DNA from: Sphingomonas sp. Root720
GTDB lineage: Bacteria; Pseudomonadota; Alphaproteobacteria; Sphingomonadales; Sphingomonadaceae
DNA length: 64,000 nt
Assembly (NCBI RefSeq): GCF_001428605.1
Contig: NZ_LMID01000015.1
Location: 83,591-147,590 of the forward strand
Reading direction: 5' to 3'
Positions 8,026 through 15,910 of this stretch are shown here, piece by piece (positions within the stretch are counted from its first letter, which is position 1; each line of letters starts with the position of its first letter). Position numbers and translations under genes: made by a program. The notes beneath the pieces were generated by a model. It was not told the origin of the DNA. It did no database searches and saw only the letters and a program-made list of their open reading frames with translations.

Positions 8026-8316
8026 CTAAGCGACGACGACGAGGCCGTCTTCGATCAGGCGCCCGGCGACGCCGCGCACTTCGTCCCGGCAGACCTCCGG
8101 TTCGACGTCATATTCCCCGACCAGGCAGGCCACCAGCTCGGACAGGCTGCGCGGCGTCTCGAGAAGTTCCCAGATGCGCCGGGTGACCTGCGAGAATATG
8201 AAATAGCTTCCCTGATCCACGCTCAGCATCAGCATCTTGTCTTCCAGGGGGGCGCCGAGCGCGTCGGCCGCTCGTGCCAGCGGCGCAGCCTCATCAAACA
8301 GGGGGGACGCCGTCAT
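8026..8316 (-). CDS. Lasso peptide RRE protein (B1, PqqD-like)
   Basis: A 96-residue PqqD-family protein, the usual size for the stand-alone RiPP recognition element that binds the lasso leader and hands it to the B2 peptidase. Typical PqqD features are present: a winged-helix-like fold with DQGSYFIFSQVTRRIWELLETPRSLSELVACL and a C-terminal DEVRGVAGRLIEDGLVVV helix-strand. I choose ATG 8316 because GGAG stands 6 nt upstream; a TTG eight codons earlier lacks a Shine-Dalgarno. It is last in the precursor-kinase-sulfotransferase-B1 operon. The expected partner of its binding groove is the WETP segment of the precursor leader. Confidence 0.85.
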   Translation of the reverse strand: MTASPLFDEAAPLARAADALGAPLEDKMLMLSVDQGSYFIFSQVTRRIWELLETPRSLSELVACLVGEYDVEPEVCRDEVRGVAGRLIEDGLVVVA

Positions 8317-8364
8317 CAAATTCTCCGCTCTACGCGACAACAGGGTGCCAGCTGCCTATGGCGG

Positions 8365-9249
8365 TCATGGCGATACCGCAACTCCGTCTTCGCACGTATA
8401 ATCCAGGCGTTCCATCATGGCGCCGTGCGCCCGCTCGATCGCCTGCCGCAATGGGCGGTCGAGCAACGTGCGGCCTTCGCCGGGCTCCGCGCGGCGAAAG
8501 AAGGTCGTTCCGACCCTGAAGCGTTCCGAGAAGCCGTGGGTTTCCTCCTCGCGTCTGAGCCGGTCGAAATCCGTCAGCTCGACGGCGCGGGCAATGTCGG
8601 CCGCCGCAACGCGAAGCCCGAGAAATTCCACCGCCCGCGTCAGCCACCGCACCGGCGACGCCCGGAGGTCTTCGTAACGGATGACGAGTATCGGCACGCG
8701 CGTCTGATCGAGCCAGCTCGATATGTGCGAACTCCAGTCGAGCGTCTTCTGGAAGATCTGCTGGGAGAAATGCTTCGGGATACCCTGCAGGTCGGCATCG
8801 GGATCGTTGATGAAGGCGACGGTCCTGTCGAGCGACCAGCCCCAGAACGGGGCGAGCGACAGCGCGATATCGCGGGGATCCCGAACCAGATACAGGGCCG
8901 CCTGGCCGGCGCTCTCTCCATGGATCGGCACGCCGTCACGATTGAAACGGTAGGCGTCGTGGCTCTTGAAGAAGCAGCGCTCGGTTTCGGCGCGAGCCTC
9001 GGCGTCGCACAGGCGGGGGCGCAGCAGATCCTGTTCGTCGGCGGTCAGCAACGATGTGTCGAGCAGCGAAGCGCTCTCGATATTCACCCGCGGCAGCGGC
9101 CCGGTTCCGACGTCGATCGCGCGATCCGGCGTCCAGCCACCGTCCTTGGGCTTCAACAGATGCATCAGCATCAGCCGCATCCAGGTGTTGCCCGACTTCA
9201 TGTATGAAGCGATCCATACCGGTCCCTCCACACCGTCCGGCTTCGTCAC
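8365..9249 (-). CDS. PAPS-dependent sulfotransferase in the lasso cluster
   Basis: A 294-residue sulfotransferase. The 5'-phosphosulfate loop ASYMKSGNTWMR (14-25, Lys18) corresponds to the YPKSGTTW motif. FFKSHD (93-98) carries the likely catalytic His97. LVRDPRDIALS (121-131) is the 3'-phosphate site with Arg123 and Ser131. It should transfer sulfate from PAPS to a hydroxyl or amine. GTG 9249 overlaps the kinase stop as GTGA, implying coupling; a TTG at 9264 is an alternative, but its SD is only 2 nt away. Its place between kinase and B1 suggests it modifies the lasso peptide. Core Tyr3 and the many Ser/Thr are candidate sites. That is inference. Confidence 0.85.
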   Translation of the reverse strand: MTKPDGVEGPVWIASYMKSGNTWMRLMLMHLLKPKDGGWTPDRAIDVGTGPLPRVNIESASLLDTSLLTADEQDLLRPRLCDAEARAETERCFFKSHDAYRFNRDGVPIHGESAGQAALYLVRDPRDIALSLAPFWGWSLDRTVAFINDPDADLQGIPKHFSQQIFQKTLDWSSHISSWLDQTRVPILVIRYEDLRASPVRWLTRAVEFLGLRVAAADIARAVELTDFDRLRREEETHGFSERFRVGTTFFRRAEPGEGRTLLDRPLRQAIERAHGAMMERLDYTCEDGVAVSP

Positions 9250-10190
9250 GCCAACGAGGCCCAATGCTCCTTGAGGAGAGTCACGCTGCGCGGATTGTCG
9301 CCCTGCGCCGGCGAGCGGCTGAACAGGTAGACGGGAACGCTGCCCAGCAGTCGCGCCATCTGTTCGAGCTTGCGCGCGCGATCGCCGATCTGAGCGGACA
9401 GGTTGCGCCGATAACCGTGGCGATCCAGCGCGAAGGCGGCGTGTCCCAACGGCAGCAGTTCGATCGTCGGATCGCTTCCCGCCGGCAGGGGCGCCAGCAT
9501 GTAGATGGCGCGAAGCGGTGGAGACTCGCCGCCCTGATGCGCGGGAAACTCGACGTGATATTTGTTGATGGCGCTCCTGACCGGCACGCCCCGACTAATC
9601 GTCCCGGGCAACCAGTCGAGCACGTCTTCCCAGAGGCGAAAGCGGCGGCCGTCCGCCTTCAAGGCCGGGTGCGCCCCGTCGAGGTCGATGGCGGCGACGT
9701 CGTCGCTCAGCATCTTGCAGTCTCCACCCAGGCAGAGCAGCGCGGCGAGGGTCGACTTGCCTGCCCCCGAAGCACCGCTGAAGGCGAAGGCGCGATCGCC
9801 ATGCGCGACCGCGGAGGCGTGGAGGATCATCGCGCCGCGTTGATACAGCGCGATGGCGATCCCGCTGCCGACGACGAAGATCGCCGCATCGGCGATCGGA
9901 ACCCCGGCGGTAGGCGCCACAACGATATCGGATCCGGCGGTAACGAGGAAACGGACGACCCCCGGAACCTCGAGCAGAAATGCCGGGGGCGCCGACTGCC
10001 AGTTGGGGCCGATCGCCACGGCGCCGTCCAGCGTCGCCGGAACCTCGCCCAGGCGGATGCGAATATCGTGAGGATGTATCGGGTTATGCAGCGCGATGCT
10101 GCCGGCCAGCGGAAAATCCGACCGCACGTGCAGGCCGGAAATGCGATAGGACCAATCGTCGCGGGCAGGCGATGCGGACATTGCGCTCAT
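9246..10190 (-). CDS. HPr kinase-like lasso peptide kinase
   Basis: A 314-residue protein of the HPr kinase/phosphorylase C-terminal superfamily. It shows AMILHASAV (120-128, His124), the P-loop GASGAGKST (139-147) and LSDDVAAI (161-168) with the Asp pair typical of this kinase fold. The N-terminal ~110 residues resemble the extension found in RiPP-associated kinases. In the paeninodin system such a kinase phosphorylates the C-terminal Ser of the precursor; the precursor here also ends in Ser. It begins 33 bp after the precursor stop and overlaps the sulfotransferase start. HPr phosphorylation is unlikely given this context. Confidence 0.87.
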   Translation of the reverse strand: MSAMSASPARDDWSYRISGLHVRSDFPLAGSIALHNPIHPHDIRIRLGEVPATLDGAVAIGPNWQSAPPAFLLEVPGVVRFLVTAGSDIVVAPTAGVPIADAAIFVVGSGIAIALYQRGAMILHASAVAHGDRAFAFSGASGAGKSTLAALLCLGGDCKMLSDDVAAIDLDGAHPALKADGRRFRLWEDVLDWLPGTISRGVPVRSAINKYHVEFPAHQGGESPPLRAIYMLAPLPAGSDPTIELLPLGHAAFALDRHGYRRNLSAQIGDRARKLEQMARLLGSVPVYLFSRSPAQGDNPRSVTLLKEHWASLA

Positions 10191-10223
10191 TCGAGCGGAC
10201 GCCTTCCGGCGTCCGTCAGATCA

Positions 10224-10379
10224 TCAGGAAGTGGGACCGGTCGTCGAGCTGAATTCAGTGACGGTCGCATATTTGCTCTGGGTTTCGCGGCGGGCGTCAT
10301 AGCGCTCGAAATCCGGGGTCTCCCAAGTCTTGCGCGAACCCGATGCGTCGTGCGTCGCGATGTCGCTCTTCCGGTCCAT
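10224..10379 (-). CDS. Lasso peptide precursor (51 aa), predicted Ser1-Glu8 ring
   Basis: A 51-codon gene with GGAGGAG 6 nt before ATG 10379 and a double stop TGATGA. The 34-residue leader contains WETP (19-22), the equivalent of the YxxP motif read by B1, and ends in ETQ. Lasso leaders carry Thr at -2, so cleavage after Gln34 yields the 17-residue core SKYATVTEFSSTTGPTS. Glu8 is the only acidic residue in the core and sits exactly at a permitted ring position (7-9), so a Ser1-Glu8 macrolactam is predicted. The C-terminal Ser17 suits the adjacent kinase. Ser at position 1 is less common than Gly. The gene is the promoter-proximal member of the A-K-ST-B1 operon. Confidence 0.85.
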   Translation of the reverse strand: MDRKSDIATHDASGSRKTWETPDFERYDARRETQSKYATVTEFSSTTGPTS

Positions 10380-10411
10380 CTTGCACTCCTCCAATCGGCG
10401 TTGATCGGACC

Positions 10412-10441
10412 ATTGTGTACAGAATTGCGCCATCCGATCAA
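10412..10441 (-). promoter_or_regulatory. Candidate promoter and operator of the lasso precursor operon
   Basis: On the minus strand TTGATC (10441-10436) and CACAAT (10417-10412) are 18 bp apart, a weak sigma-70-like pair 33 bp before the precursor ATG. The 14-bp near-palindrome ATTGTGTACAGAAT (10412-10425, one mismatched pair, TGTACA centre) overlaps the -10, as an operator would. The divergent cyclase gene starts 190 bp away. Confidence 0.35.
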
Positions 10442-10631
10442 GGCATTGCTGCCGGAACGCCGTACCCCGCGCCAGCTTCCTGGCGACAAAGCGCTGTTCC
10501 TTCGTTTCCGCGCCGATTATCGTACGCAGGATGTCCCGCGCCGCCAGACCGTTGCCAGCATCGCCGCGCGCGGCGGACATCCTTCCGACGGAAGCCGGGA
10601 CAGGGCGTTCGGTGCCGCCGCAGGACGCGCG

Positions 10632-12509
10632 ATGCGGCTGATCTGCGGCCTGTACCGGTTCGACGGCGCCGCCGCGACCGCCGATAGCGTCTCCGCCATG
10701 GCCAGAGGGATGGTGGCTACCCCGCTGAAGCCCGATATCCGCCTGTGGACGGGCGGAGCAGTGGGCCTGGCTGTCGTGGATTTCGCATCCTCCTCCCCTG
10801 GCGGCCCCCTCCTCGAGGACGGGGACGGCGTGCTCGCCGCCGATCGGAGACTCGATGCGCCCGCCGACCTCGGCGAACGGCTGGATTGTCGCGGTGCCGA
10901 CGACGATCGCCTCGTCGCCGCAGCGATCGCGCGGTGGGGCGGCGACGCGCCCGACCATATCCTGGGCGATTTCGCTTTCGCGCACTGGCAGCCCGCCACC
11001 GGCCGGCTGCTCTGCGCGCGCGACCTCTTCGGTGTGCGCCCGTTCCACTATATCTGGCGGCCCGGCGAGCTTTTCGCCTTCGCGTCCTTCCCCGCCGGGC
11101 TGCATGCCGCCAGCCTGACGCCCCGCATCTTCGATCGGATGGCGCTGGCGCGGCACCTCGTCCAGCGGCAGCAACCCGACGAATCGCTCTTCACAGGCGT
11201 CGCCCGGCTTCCCGCGGCGCATGGCCTCGAAGTCTCTCCGTCGGGCCTGTCGGTGCGCCGCTACTGGAACCCGGACGCGGTTGGCGCAGGCGATCGCCGG
11301 GTCACGCCCGAGGCGGCCGCGGTGGAGATGCGGTCTCGGCTTGACGAGGCGGTGCGATGCCGGCTGCCGCGATCGGGCAAGGCGGGTGCGCATCTGAGCG
11401 GCGGCCTCGACTCCTCGGCGATCACCGTGCTGGCGGCCCGCGAGCTGCGCGAACGCGGGGAGCAGCTTCACGCCTGGTCGTTCCTCGACGTCCAGCGCAA
11501 CGATGTCGTGCTCGAGGACGAGGCGGCCTTCGTCCAGTCGGTGCTGGACCAGGAGCCCGGCATCGCCTGGGCGCCGGTCCGCCTGCCGCGCGACGACATC
11601 GACCCGGGACCCTATCACTCCGATCTTCCCCTGCCCCTCGGCCCGGACAATCCCGACTGCGCGGTATGCGCGGAGGCGGCCGCCGCGGGCGTCACGGTCA
11701 TCCTGTCCGGCTGGGGCGGGGACGAGGGCGCCACGTTCAACGGGCGCGGCGTGCTGGCGGAGCATGTCGTGCGCGGACGATGGCGTACGCTTGCCCGCGA
11801 ACTGTCCGCGATCCGGCGCGCGCGCGGGACGGCGATAGCCACCACGATCCGGACCGAGATACTGCCTTATCTACTGCCTGCCTTCGTGAGCGGGGCGCGT
11901 GCGCGCAATCGGGCGGATGGGCTGCCGGAGCGGTTGATGGCCTGCCTTTCCCCTGCCGTTTCCGCCGAGCTGGAGGCGGACGGCCACGGCGGGCCGAGCC
12001 TCTATGCGGATGCCAGGAAGAATCGCGCCAACCTGATCGGTTCGCCCCATATCGCGCAACGCTGCGAAAACTGGGCGGCGCTGGGCGCGCAGCATGGCGT
12101 CGCCTTCGCCTTTCCAATGCTGGATCGCCGGCTCGTGGAATATACGCTGTCGCTACCCGGCGGCGTTTTTCTGCGCGACGGCTGGAAAAGGCGGGTGTTC
12201 CGGGACGCGATGCGGGGAATCCTGCCCGACCTGGTCCGGGAGCGACACGGCAAGGCCACGCCCTTCCCCGCCATGCCCCTGATCTTCGCCGAGCAAAGGG
12301 CGATGCTGGCCGCGCGGATCGAGGCCGCCGCGGGCGACGCGACCGTCAGCGGCCTTTTCGACATCGACCAGCTGCGCGATCAGGCAGAGGCGCTGCCGGA
12401 CCCGGAGACGCTGAAGGCGGGCCTGACCGGCAATGCCACGCCGGACGCAGCCATTCCCGCGCTCCGCCACCCGCTGCGCATGGCGGCCTTCGTCGCGCAG
12501 GACCCATGA
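10632..12509 (+). CDS. Lasso cyclase (C), asparagine synthetase-like
   Basis: A 625-residue homologue of asparagine synthetase B. Lasso cyclases activate the ring Asp/Glu side chain by adenylation and close the macrolactam with the core N-terminus. The N-terminal ~200 residues are the glutaminase-like domain, here starting MRLICG without the catalytic Cys2, as expected for a cyclase that needs no ammonia. The ATP pyrophosphatase motif LSGGLDSSA lies at about 255-263. WGGDEGATFNGRG and FPMLDRRLVEYTLSLP are typical C-terminal landmarks. ATG 10632 has AGGA 6 nt upstream. The gene is transcribed away from the precursor and ends 22 bp from the convergent methyltransferase stop. Confidence 0.92.
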   Translation: MRLICGLYRFDGAAATADSVSAMARGMVATPLKPDIRLWTGGAVGLAVVDFASSSPGGPLLEDGDGVLAADRRLDAPADLGERLDCRGADDDRLVAAAIARWGGDAPDHILGDFAFAHWQPATGRLLCARDLFGVRPFHYIWRPGELFAFASFPAGLHAASLTPRIFDRMALARHLVQRQQPDESLFTGVARLPAAHGLEVSPSGLSVRRYWNPDAVGAGDRRVTPEAAAVEMRSRLDEAVRCRLPRSGKAGAHLSGGLDSSAITVLAARELRERGEQLHAWSFLDVQRNDVVLEDEAAFVQSVLDQEPGIAWAPVRLPRDDIDPGPYHSDLPLPLGPDNPDCAVCAEAAAAGVTVILSGWGGDEGATFNGRGVLAEHVVRGRWRTLARELSAIRRARGTAIATTIRTEILPYLLPAFVSGARARNRADGLPERLMACLSPAVSAELEADGHGGPSLYADARKNRANLIGSPHIAQRCENWAALGAQHGVAFAFPMLDRRLVEYTLSLPGGVFLRDGWKRRVFRDAMRGILPDLVRERHGKATPFPAMPLIFAEQRAMLAARIEAAAGDATVSGLFDIDQLRDQAEALPDPETLKAGLTGNATPDAAIPALRHPLRMAAFVAQDP

Positions 12510-12531
12510 CGGGGCGGCGGCCCCGCTCGAT

Positions 12532-13605
12532 TCACGCGCCGGTCTCCCCGGCCGCCGCGACCCGGATGAAGAGCGAGACGCGGTCATGCGTTCCGAGGAT
12601 ATGGACCGTTTCGCCCGCCCGGCGCTCGAGAATTTCGGGCAGGGGATAGAACAGCGCGGCCCAACAGGATTCCGTGCCGGGCGCGGGGCGGTTCTCGTAC
12701 AGGATCGAATCGTCGATGTTCAGGCGAATCCACTGGATGACGCCGTTGGCCGGGCGTCCGTCCGCGACGACCGCGGCCCGCGCCTCATGCGCGCGGAACG
12801 GCCCGCCCGACCGGAAATCGAAGTGCATCAGGTCGGCGCTCGAGCTGCGGATATCGATCTTCGGATCACCGACCCGGTACCGCCGCGCCGCAGCCGCCAG
12901 CATGTTGAACGCGGACAGGTCGAATCCTTCGACCATTCCCATTGCTTCCCTTTCCGCGGTGTCGCTCCAGACGAGGGCGACGCGGACGGTGCCCGCCCGG
13001 GGAATCATCTGGCCGTCGGGCTTGAGCCACCGCGCCGCCTCTTCCATGACCGGCAGGCACCCCTCGCCGATCAGGTTGTTGCTGACGATCTCGGAGACCA
13101 GCACGTCGACGGGGCCTCCCAGATCGCGGTCGAGATCGAGCTCGGAGGAATGCTTGCCGATCAGCCGGATGCGGTCGGCGAAGCCATTGGCTTCCAGCAC
13201 CCGTCTGGCGGCTGCGGCGACGGCCGCATTCTGTTCGCAGGTGAAGACCTCGCCCGCGCCGGCGCGCGCGGCCATCATCGCCAGCAACCCGGTGCCCGAA
13301 CCGATGTCCAGCACCCGGGACTGCGGCGTCACGGCACGACGCAGAGCCCGATCATAGGCGCTGTTCCGCGCATCGTCCCGGACGATGACAAAATGCCAGC
13401 CCGGCACCATGTCCTTCAGCAGGGCCGCGGCCGCGGCCGCGATCGACGGCGGCGGGGTCATCGCCAATATCTCGATCGCCAGCGCCACCGCGCGCTGGGG
13501 CCGGGTCTCGACCATCTCCTGCGCAACGTGCATCAGGGCGGCCGGATTCTTCCCCGCCTGGCCGGCGATGATTTCCAGCGCTTCGTGCCTAACCGCCCTA
13601 TCCAA
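12532..13605 (-). CDS. PRMT-like class I SAM methyltransferase
   Basis: A 357-residue methyltransferase. Motif I VLDIGSGTGLLA (98-109) is preceded by DDARNSAYDRAL, and followed by FTCEQN and by SEIVSNNLIGE, which places Glu172 and Glu181 like the double-E loop of protein arginine methyltransferases. A C-terminal beta-barrel-like half follows. The TTG 13605 start has GGGGAG 8 nt upstream; a GTG at 13656 would add 17 residues of poor quality. It lies after the B2 gene on the same strand, so it likely belongs to the lasso pathway. Candidate targets in the core are Lys2 or the C-terminus; the leader holds several Arg. It may also act outside the pathway. Confidence 0.78.
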   Translation of the reverse strand: MDRAVRHEALEIIAGQAGKNPAALMHVAQEMVETRPQRAVALAIEILAMTPPPSIAAAAAALLKDMVPGWHFVIVRDDARNSAYDRALRRAVTPQSRVLDIGSGTGLLAMMAARAGAGEVFTCEQNAAVAAAARRVLEANGFADRIRLIGKHSSELDLDRDLGGPVDVLVSEIVSNNLIGEGCLPVMEEAARWLKPDGQMIPRAGTVRVALVWSDTAEREAMGMVEGFDLSAFNMLAAAARRYRVGDPKIDIRSSSADLMHFDFRSGGPFRAHEARAAVVADGRPANGVIQWIRLNIDDSILYENRPAPGTESCWAALFYPLPEILERRAGETVHILGTHDRVSLFIRVAAAGETGA

Positions 13606-13687
13606 AAGCCTGTCTCCCCGGAAAACCGAATCTCGGCCTCGCGCGCCTCGCCGCACGCCGCGATCGTCGGACCGGCATCCCGACCAC

Positions 13688-14164
13688 TCAGACGAAACAT
13701 CCCAGTTCGGTAATATGCGGCGATACCGGATAGCCGGTCACCTTCACCCCCGCGGCATCGAGCCAGGCGTGCGCGTCGAGCGGCTTGGCATCCCCCCTGC
13801 CCGCGCCGAAATGCATCACGGCGGGAATACCGCGCCGGCGCAGCATCGCATGGGCGGCCATCGCCTGTTGCAGGCACACCGATCTGAACGGCATCCACGG
13901 CGCGATCGCCCGCACCGCCCAGCCGATCGACCGCGCGACCTCTGCCCGTTCGGCGCCCATGTCCTGCGCCTGCGCGGCGACGCGCGGGTCGGTCGGCGGC
14001 ACGAAAATGCCGATCCCCCGGGCGACGCGACGGAACGGGAACAGCGCCAAAGACAGGCGCGCGACGAGCATGCTCGCCGCAGCCTCGGCTACCAGCAGCT
14101 GGCGGCGCGGCCCGAGCCCGAGCGCGAAACCGATCTTACGGACGATCGATCGCGACGGCACCAT
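13688..14164 (-). CDS. Lasso peptidase B2 (transglutaminase-like)
   Basis: A 158-residue member of PF13471, the leader peptidase of lasso pathways. The papain-like triad is visible: Cys97 in SVCLQQAMAA, His132 in DAHAW and Asp136. The segment MLRRRGIPAVMHFGAGR before the His is the usual family signature. Length matches stand-alone B2 proteins that work with a separate B1. GGAG stands 4 nt before ATG 14164. Unusually, it is about 5 kb from its B1 partner and transcribed as the first gene of a separate B2-methyltransferase unit. The 165 bp upstream hold no obvious second precursor. Confidence 0.92.
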   Translation of the reverse strand: MVPSRSIVRKIGFALGLGPRRQLLVAEAAASMLVARLSLALFPFRRVARGIGIFVPPTDPRVAAQAQDMGAERAEVARSIGWAVRAIAPWMPFRSVCLQQAMAAHAMLRRRGIPAVMHFGAGRGDAKPLDAHAWLDAAGVKVTGYPVSPHITELGCFV

Positions 14165-14329
14165 GCTTCTCCATGTTCCATAAGGAAGTCACGGACTTCC
14201 ATACCCATCCCCGGTCGACGCCGCGCACCCGCGCCGGTTGCCCCGGGGCGGGCGGGAGCTCGTCGTGCCATGCACCTGATACGCCGGACCGCGAGAATCC
14301 GCCACCCGGCTTCGCACCGGCTGCTCCGC

Positions 14330-15910
14330 TCAGGCGAACAGCGCCGTCCGGTCGCGGAGGATCTGCTCCGCCGCGCGGTCGGCGAGGGCGTGGACGGTGA
14401 AGGTCGGGTTGGCGCCGCCCTCGGTCGGGAACAGGCCGGGCCCGGCGATGTAGAGATTGTCGATATCGTGCACCCGGCCATGGCCATCGGTCACCGAGGT
14501 CGCGGCGTCGCGCCCCATGATCGTGCCGCCGGCGAGATGCGCCGAGTTCATCGGGGTATGCCAGACGTCGGTCGCGCCGCCGGCCTTGAAGATCGCCACG
14601 CCCTCGTCGCGCATCGCCGCCCATAGCCGCTTCGCGTCGTCGGAGAAGCCGTGGACCAGCCGCGCGCCGCGCACGCCCCAGCCGTTCACGCCATCGACCA
14701 GCTCGACCCGGTTGTCGGCGCTCGGCTCCTCCTCGCACATGCCGATCATGTTGGCGCCGTGGCGGACCGCGCGGCGCATGAAGGCATCGAGGGCGGCGCC
14801 GTTGAGGTCCGTCCGCGCCGCCGCCAGCCCCGCCAGGTCGTTCGGCTTGATCGCCGCCGCCACGAGCCATTGCCGGCTGCCGAAGGCGCCCGCGGTGCTG
14901 GTCTTGCCATAATCGTCATGGCTGATCAGGTGCGCGCCGGTGACGCCGCGATGGGGTTCGGTCTCCTCGGGGAACAGGCCGAGGACCTGGATCAGGCCAT
15001 GCGTCATCACATAGCGGCCGACCAGCCCATGGGCGTTGCCGACCCCGTGCGGATGGAGCGCGCTCGCCGAGTTGAGCAGCAGCGCGGGATTGCCGACCAC
15101 CGACCCGGCGAGGATGACGAGCCGTGCCGGCTGGACCCTGCGCGCGCCCGATCGGTCGCGATACTCGACCCCGTCGATCCGGCCGGGCCGGCTCGCGACC
15201 AGCCGCGTGACCGGCGTTTCGGCGAGGATCCTCGCCCCCGCGAGCTCGGCGCGCGGCAGGAAGATGGCGAGCGGGTTGGCCAGCGCCATGATCGGGCAGC
15301 CGGCGTCGCACCAGCCGTCGTAGAGACAGGCCGGGCGATTGCCATAGTCGACGCTGTTGATCGCCATCGGTGCCGGCGCGATCCGCTTGCCGGCCGCCGC
15401 GAAGGCGCGCGCGAGCACCTCCCCCTGCCTGAGCGGATCGAGCGGGGGCATCGGATAGGGATCGCCGGCGGGACGCCAGGGTTCGGCGGCGGCATCGCCC
15501 GAAATGCCCACCTCGCGCTGGATGCGGTCATAATGGGGCCGCAGCTCGTCATAGCCGAGCGGCCAGTCGAGCCCGCGACCATGGTCGCTGCGCATCGAGA
15601 AGTCGGCGGGGTGGAGCCGGGGCCAGGTGCCATAATGGTGGAGCGCCGCGCCGCCGACGCCCCAGCCGGCGTTGAAGCCGAAGCCGATCGGCTCGCCGCC
15701 GGTCGTCGCGACGTGCGGGCCGCCCCAGCGCAGCCGGCGGCTCCAGATCTGCGAGCTGATCATCGACCCGGCGTCCCAGCGCGGGCCGGCCTCGAACAGC
15801 GTCACCGACCGGCCGGCCTCGGCGAGGCGCGCCGCGAGCAGCGCCCCGGCGGCGCCGGCCCCGACGATCGCGACGTCTATGGTCGCGGACACGGTCCTGG
15901 AATCGCTCAC
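14330..15910 (-). CDS. GMC family FAD-dependent oxidoreductase
   Basis: A 526-residue GMC oxidoreductase of the type forming the large flavin subunit of gluconate/sorbitol-like membrane dehydrogenases. The FAD dinucleotide motif VGAGAAGA is at 16-23, followed by FEAG. A Cys-containing CLYDGWCDAGCP segment lies mid-protein and the C-terminal GMC signature (NLYIAGPGLFPTEGGANPTFT) is intact. It probably oxidises an alcohol or sugar-like substrate and passes electrons to the respiratory chain. The GTG start overlaps the stop of the subunit-3 gene (GTGA), implying coupled translation of a two-subunit enzyme. No cytochrome subunit gene is adjacent. Confidence 0.87.
   Translation of the reverse strand: MSDSRTVSATIDVAIVGAGAAGALLAARLAEAGRSVTLFEAGPRWDAGSMISSQIWSRRLRWGGPHVATTGGEPIGFGFNAGWGVGGAALHHYGTWPRLHPADFSMRSDHGRGLDWPLGYDELRPHYDRIQREVGISGDAAAEPWRPAGDPYPMPPLDPLRQGEVLARAFAAAGKRIAPAPMAINSVDYGNRPACLYDGWCDAGCPIMALANPLAIFLPRAELAGARILAETPVTRLVASRPGRIDGVEYRDRSGARRVQPARLVILAGSVVGNPALLLNSASALHPHGVGNAHGLVGRYVMTHGLIQVLGLFPEETEPHRGVTGAHLISHDDYGKTSTAGAFGSRQWLVAAAIKPNDLAGLAAARTDLNGAALDAFMRRAVRHGANMIGMCEEEPSADNRVELVDGVNGWGVRGARLVHGFSDDAKRLWAAMRDEGVAIFKAGGATDVWHTPMNSAHLAGGTIMGRDAATSVTDGHGRVHDIDNLYIAGPGLFPTEGGANPTFTVHALADRAAEQILRDRTALFA

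Noticed and set aside
10224-11765. A 513-codon minus-strand frame that contains the lasso precursor at its end
   Set aside because: Most of it is antisense to the cyclase gene. Only the last 51 codons have an SD, a leader motif and a core.
14165-14329. A second precursor peptide upstream of B2
   Set aside because: Short ORFs exist, but none has a leader motif, Thr(-2) and a ring Asp/Glu at positions 7-9.
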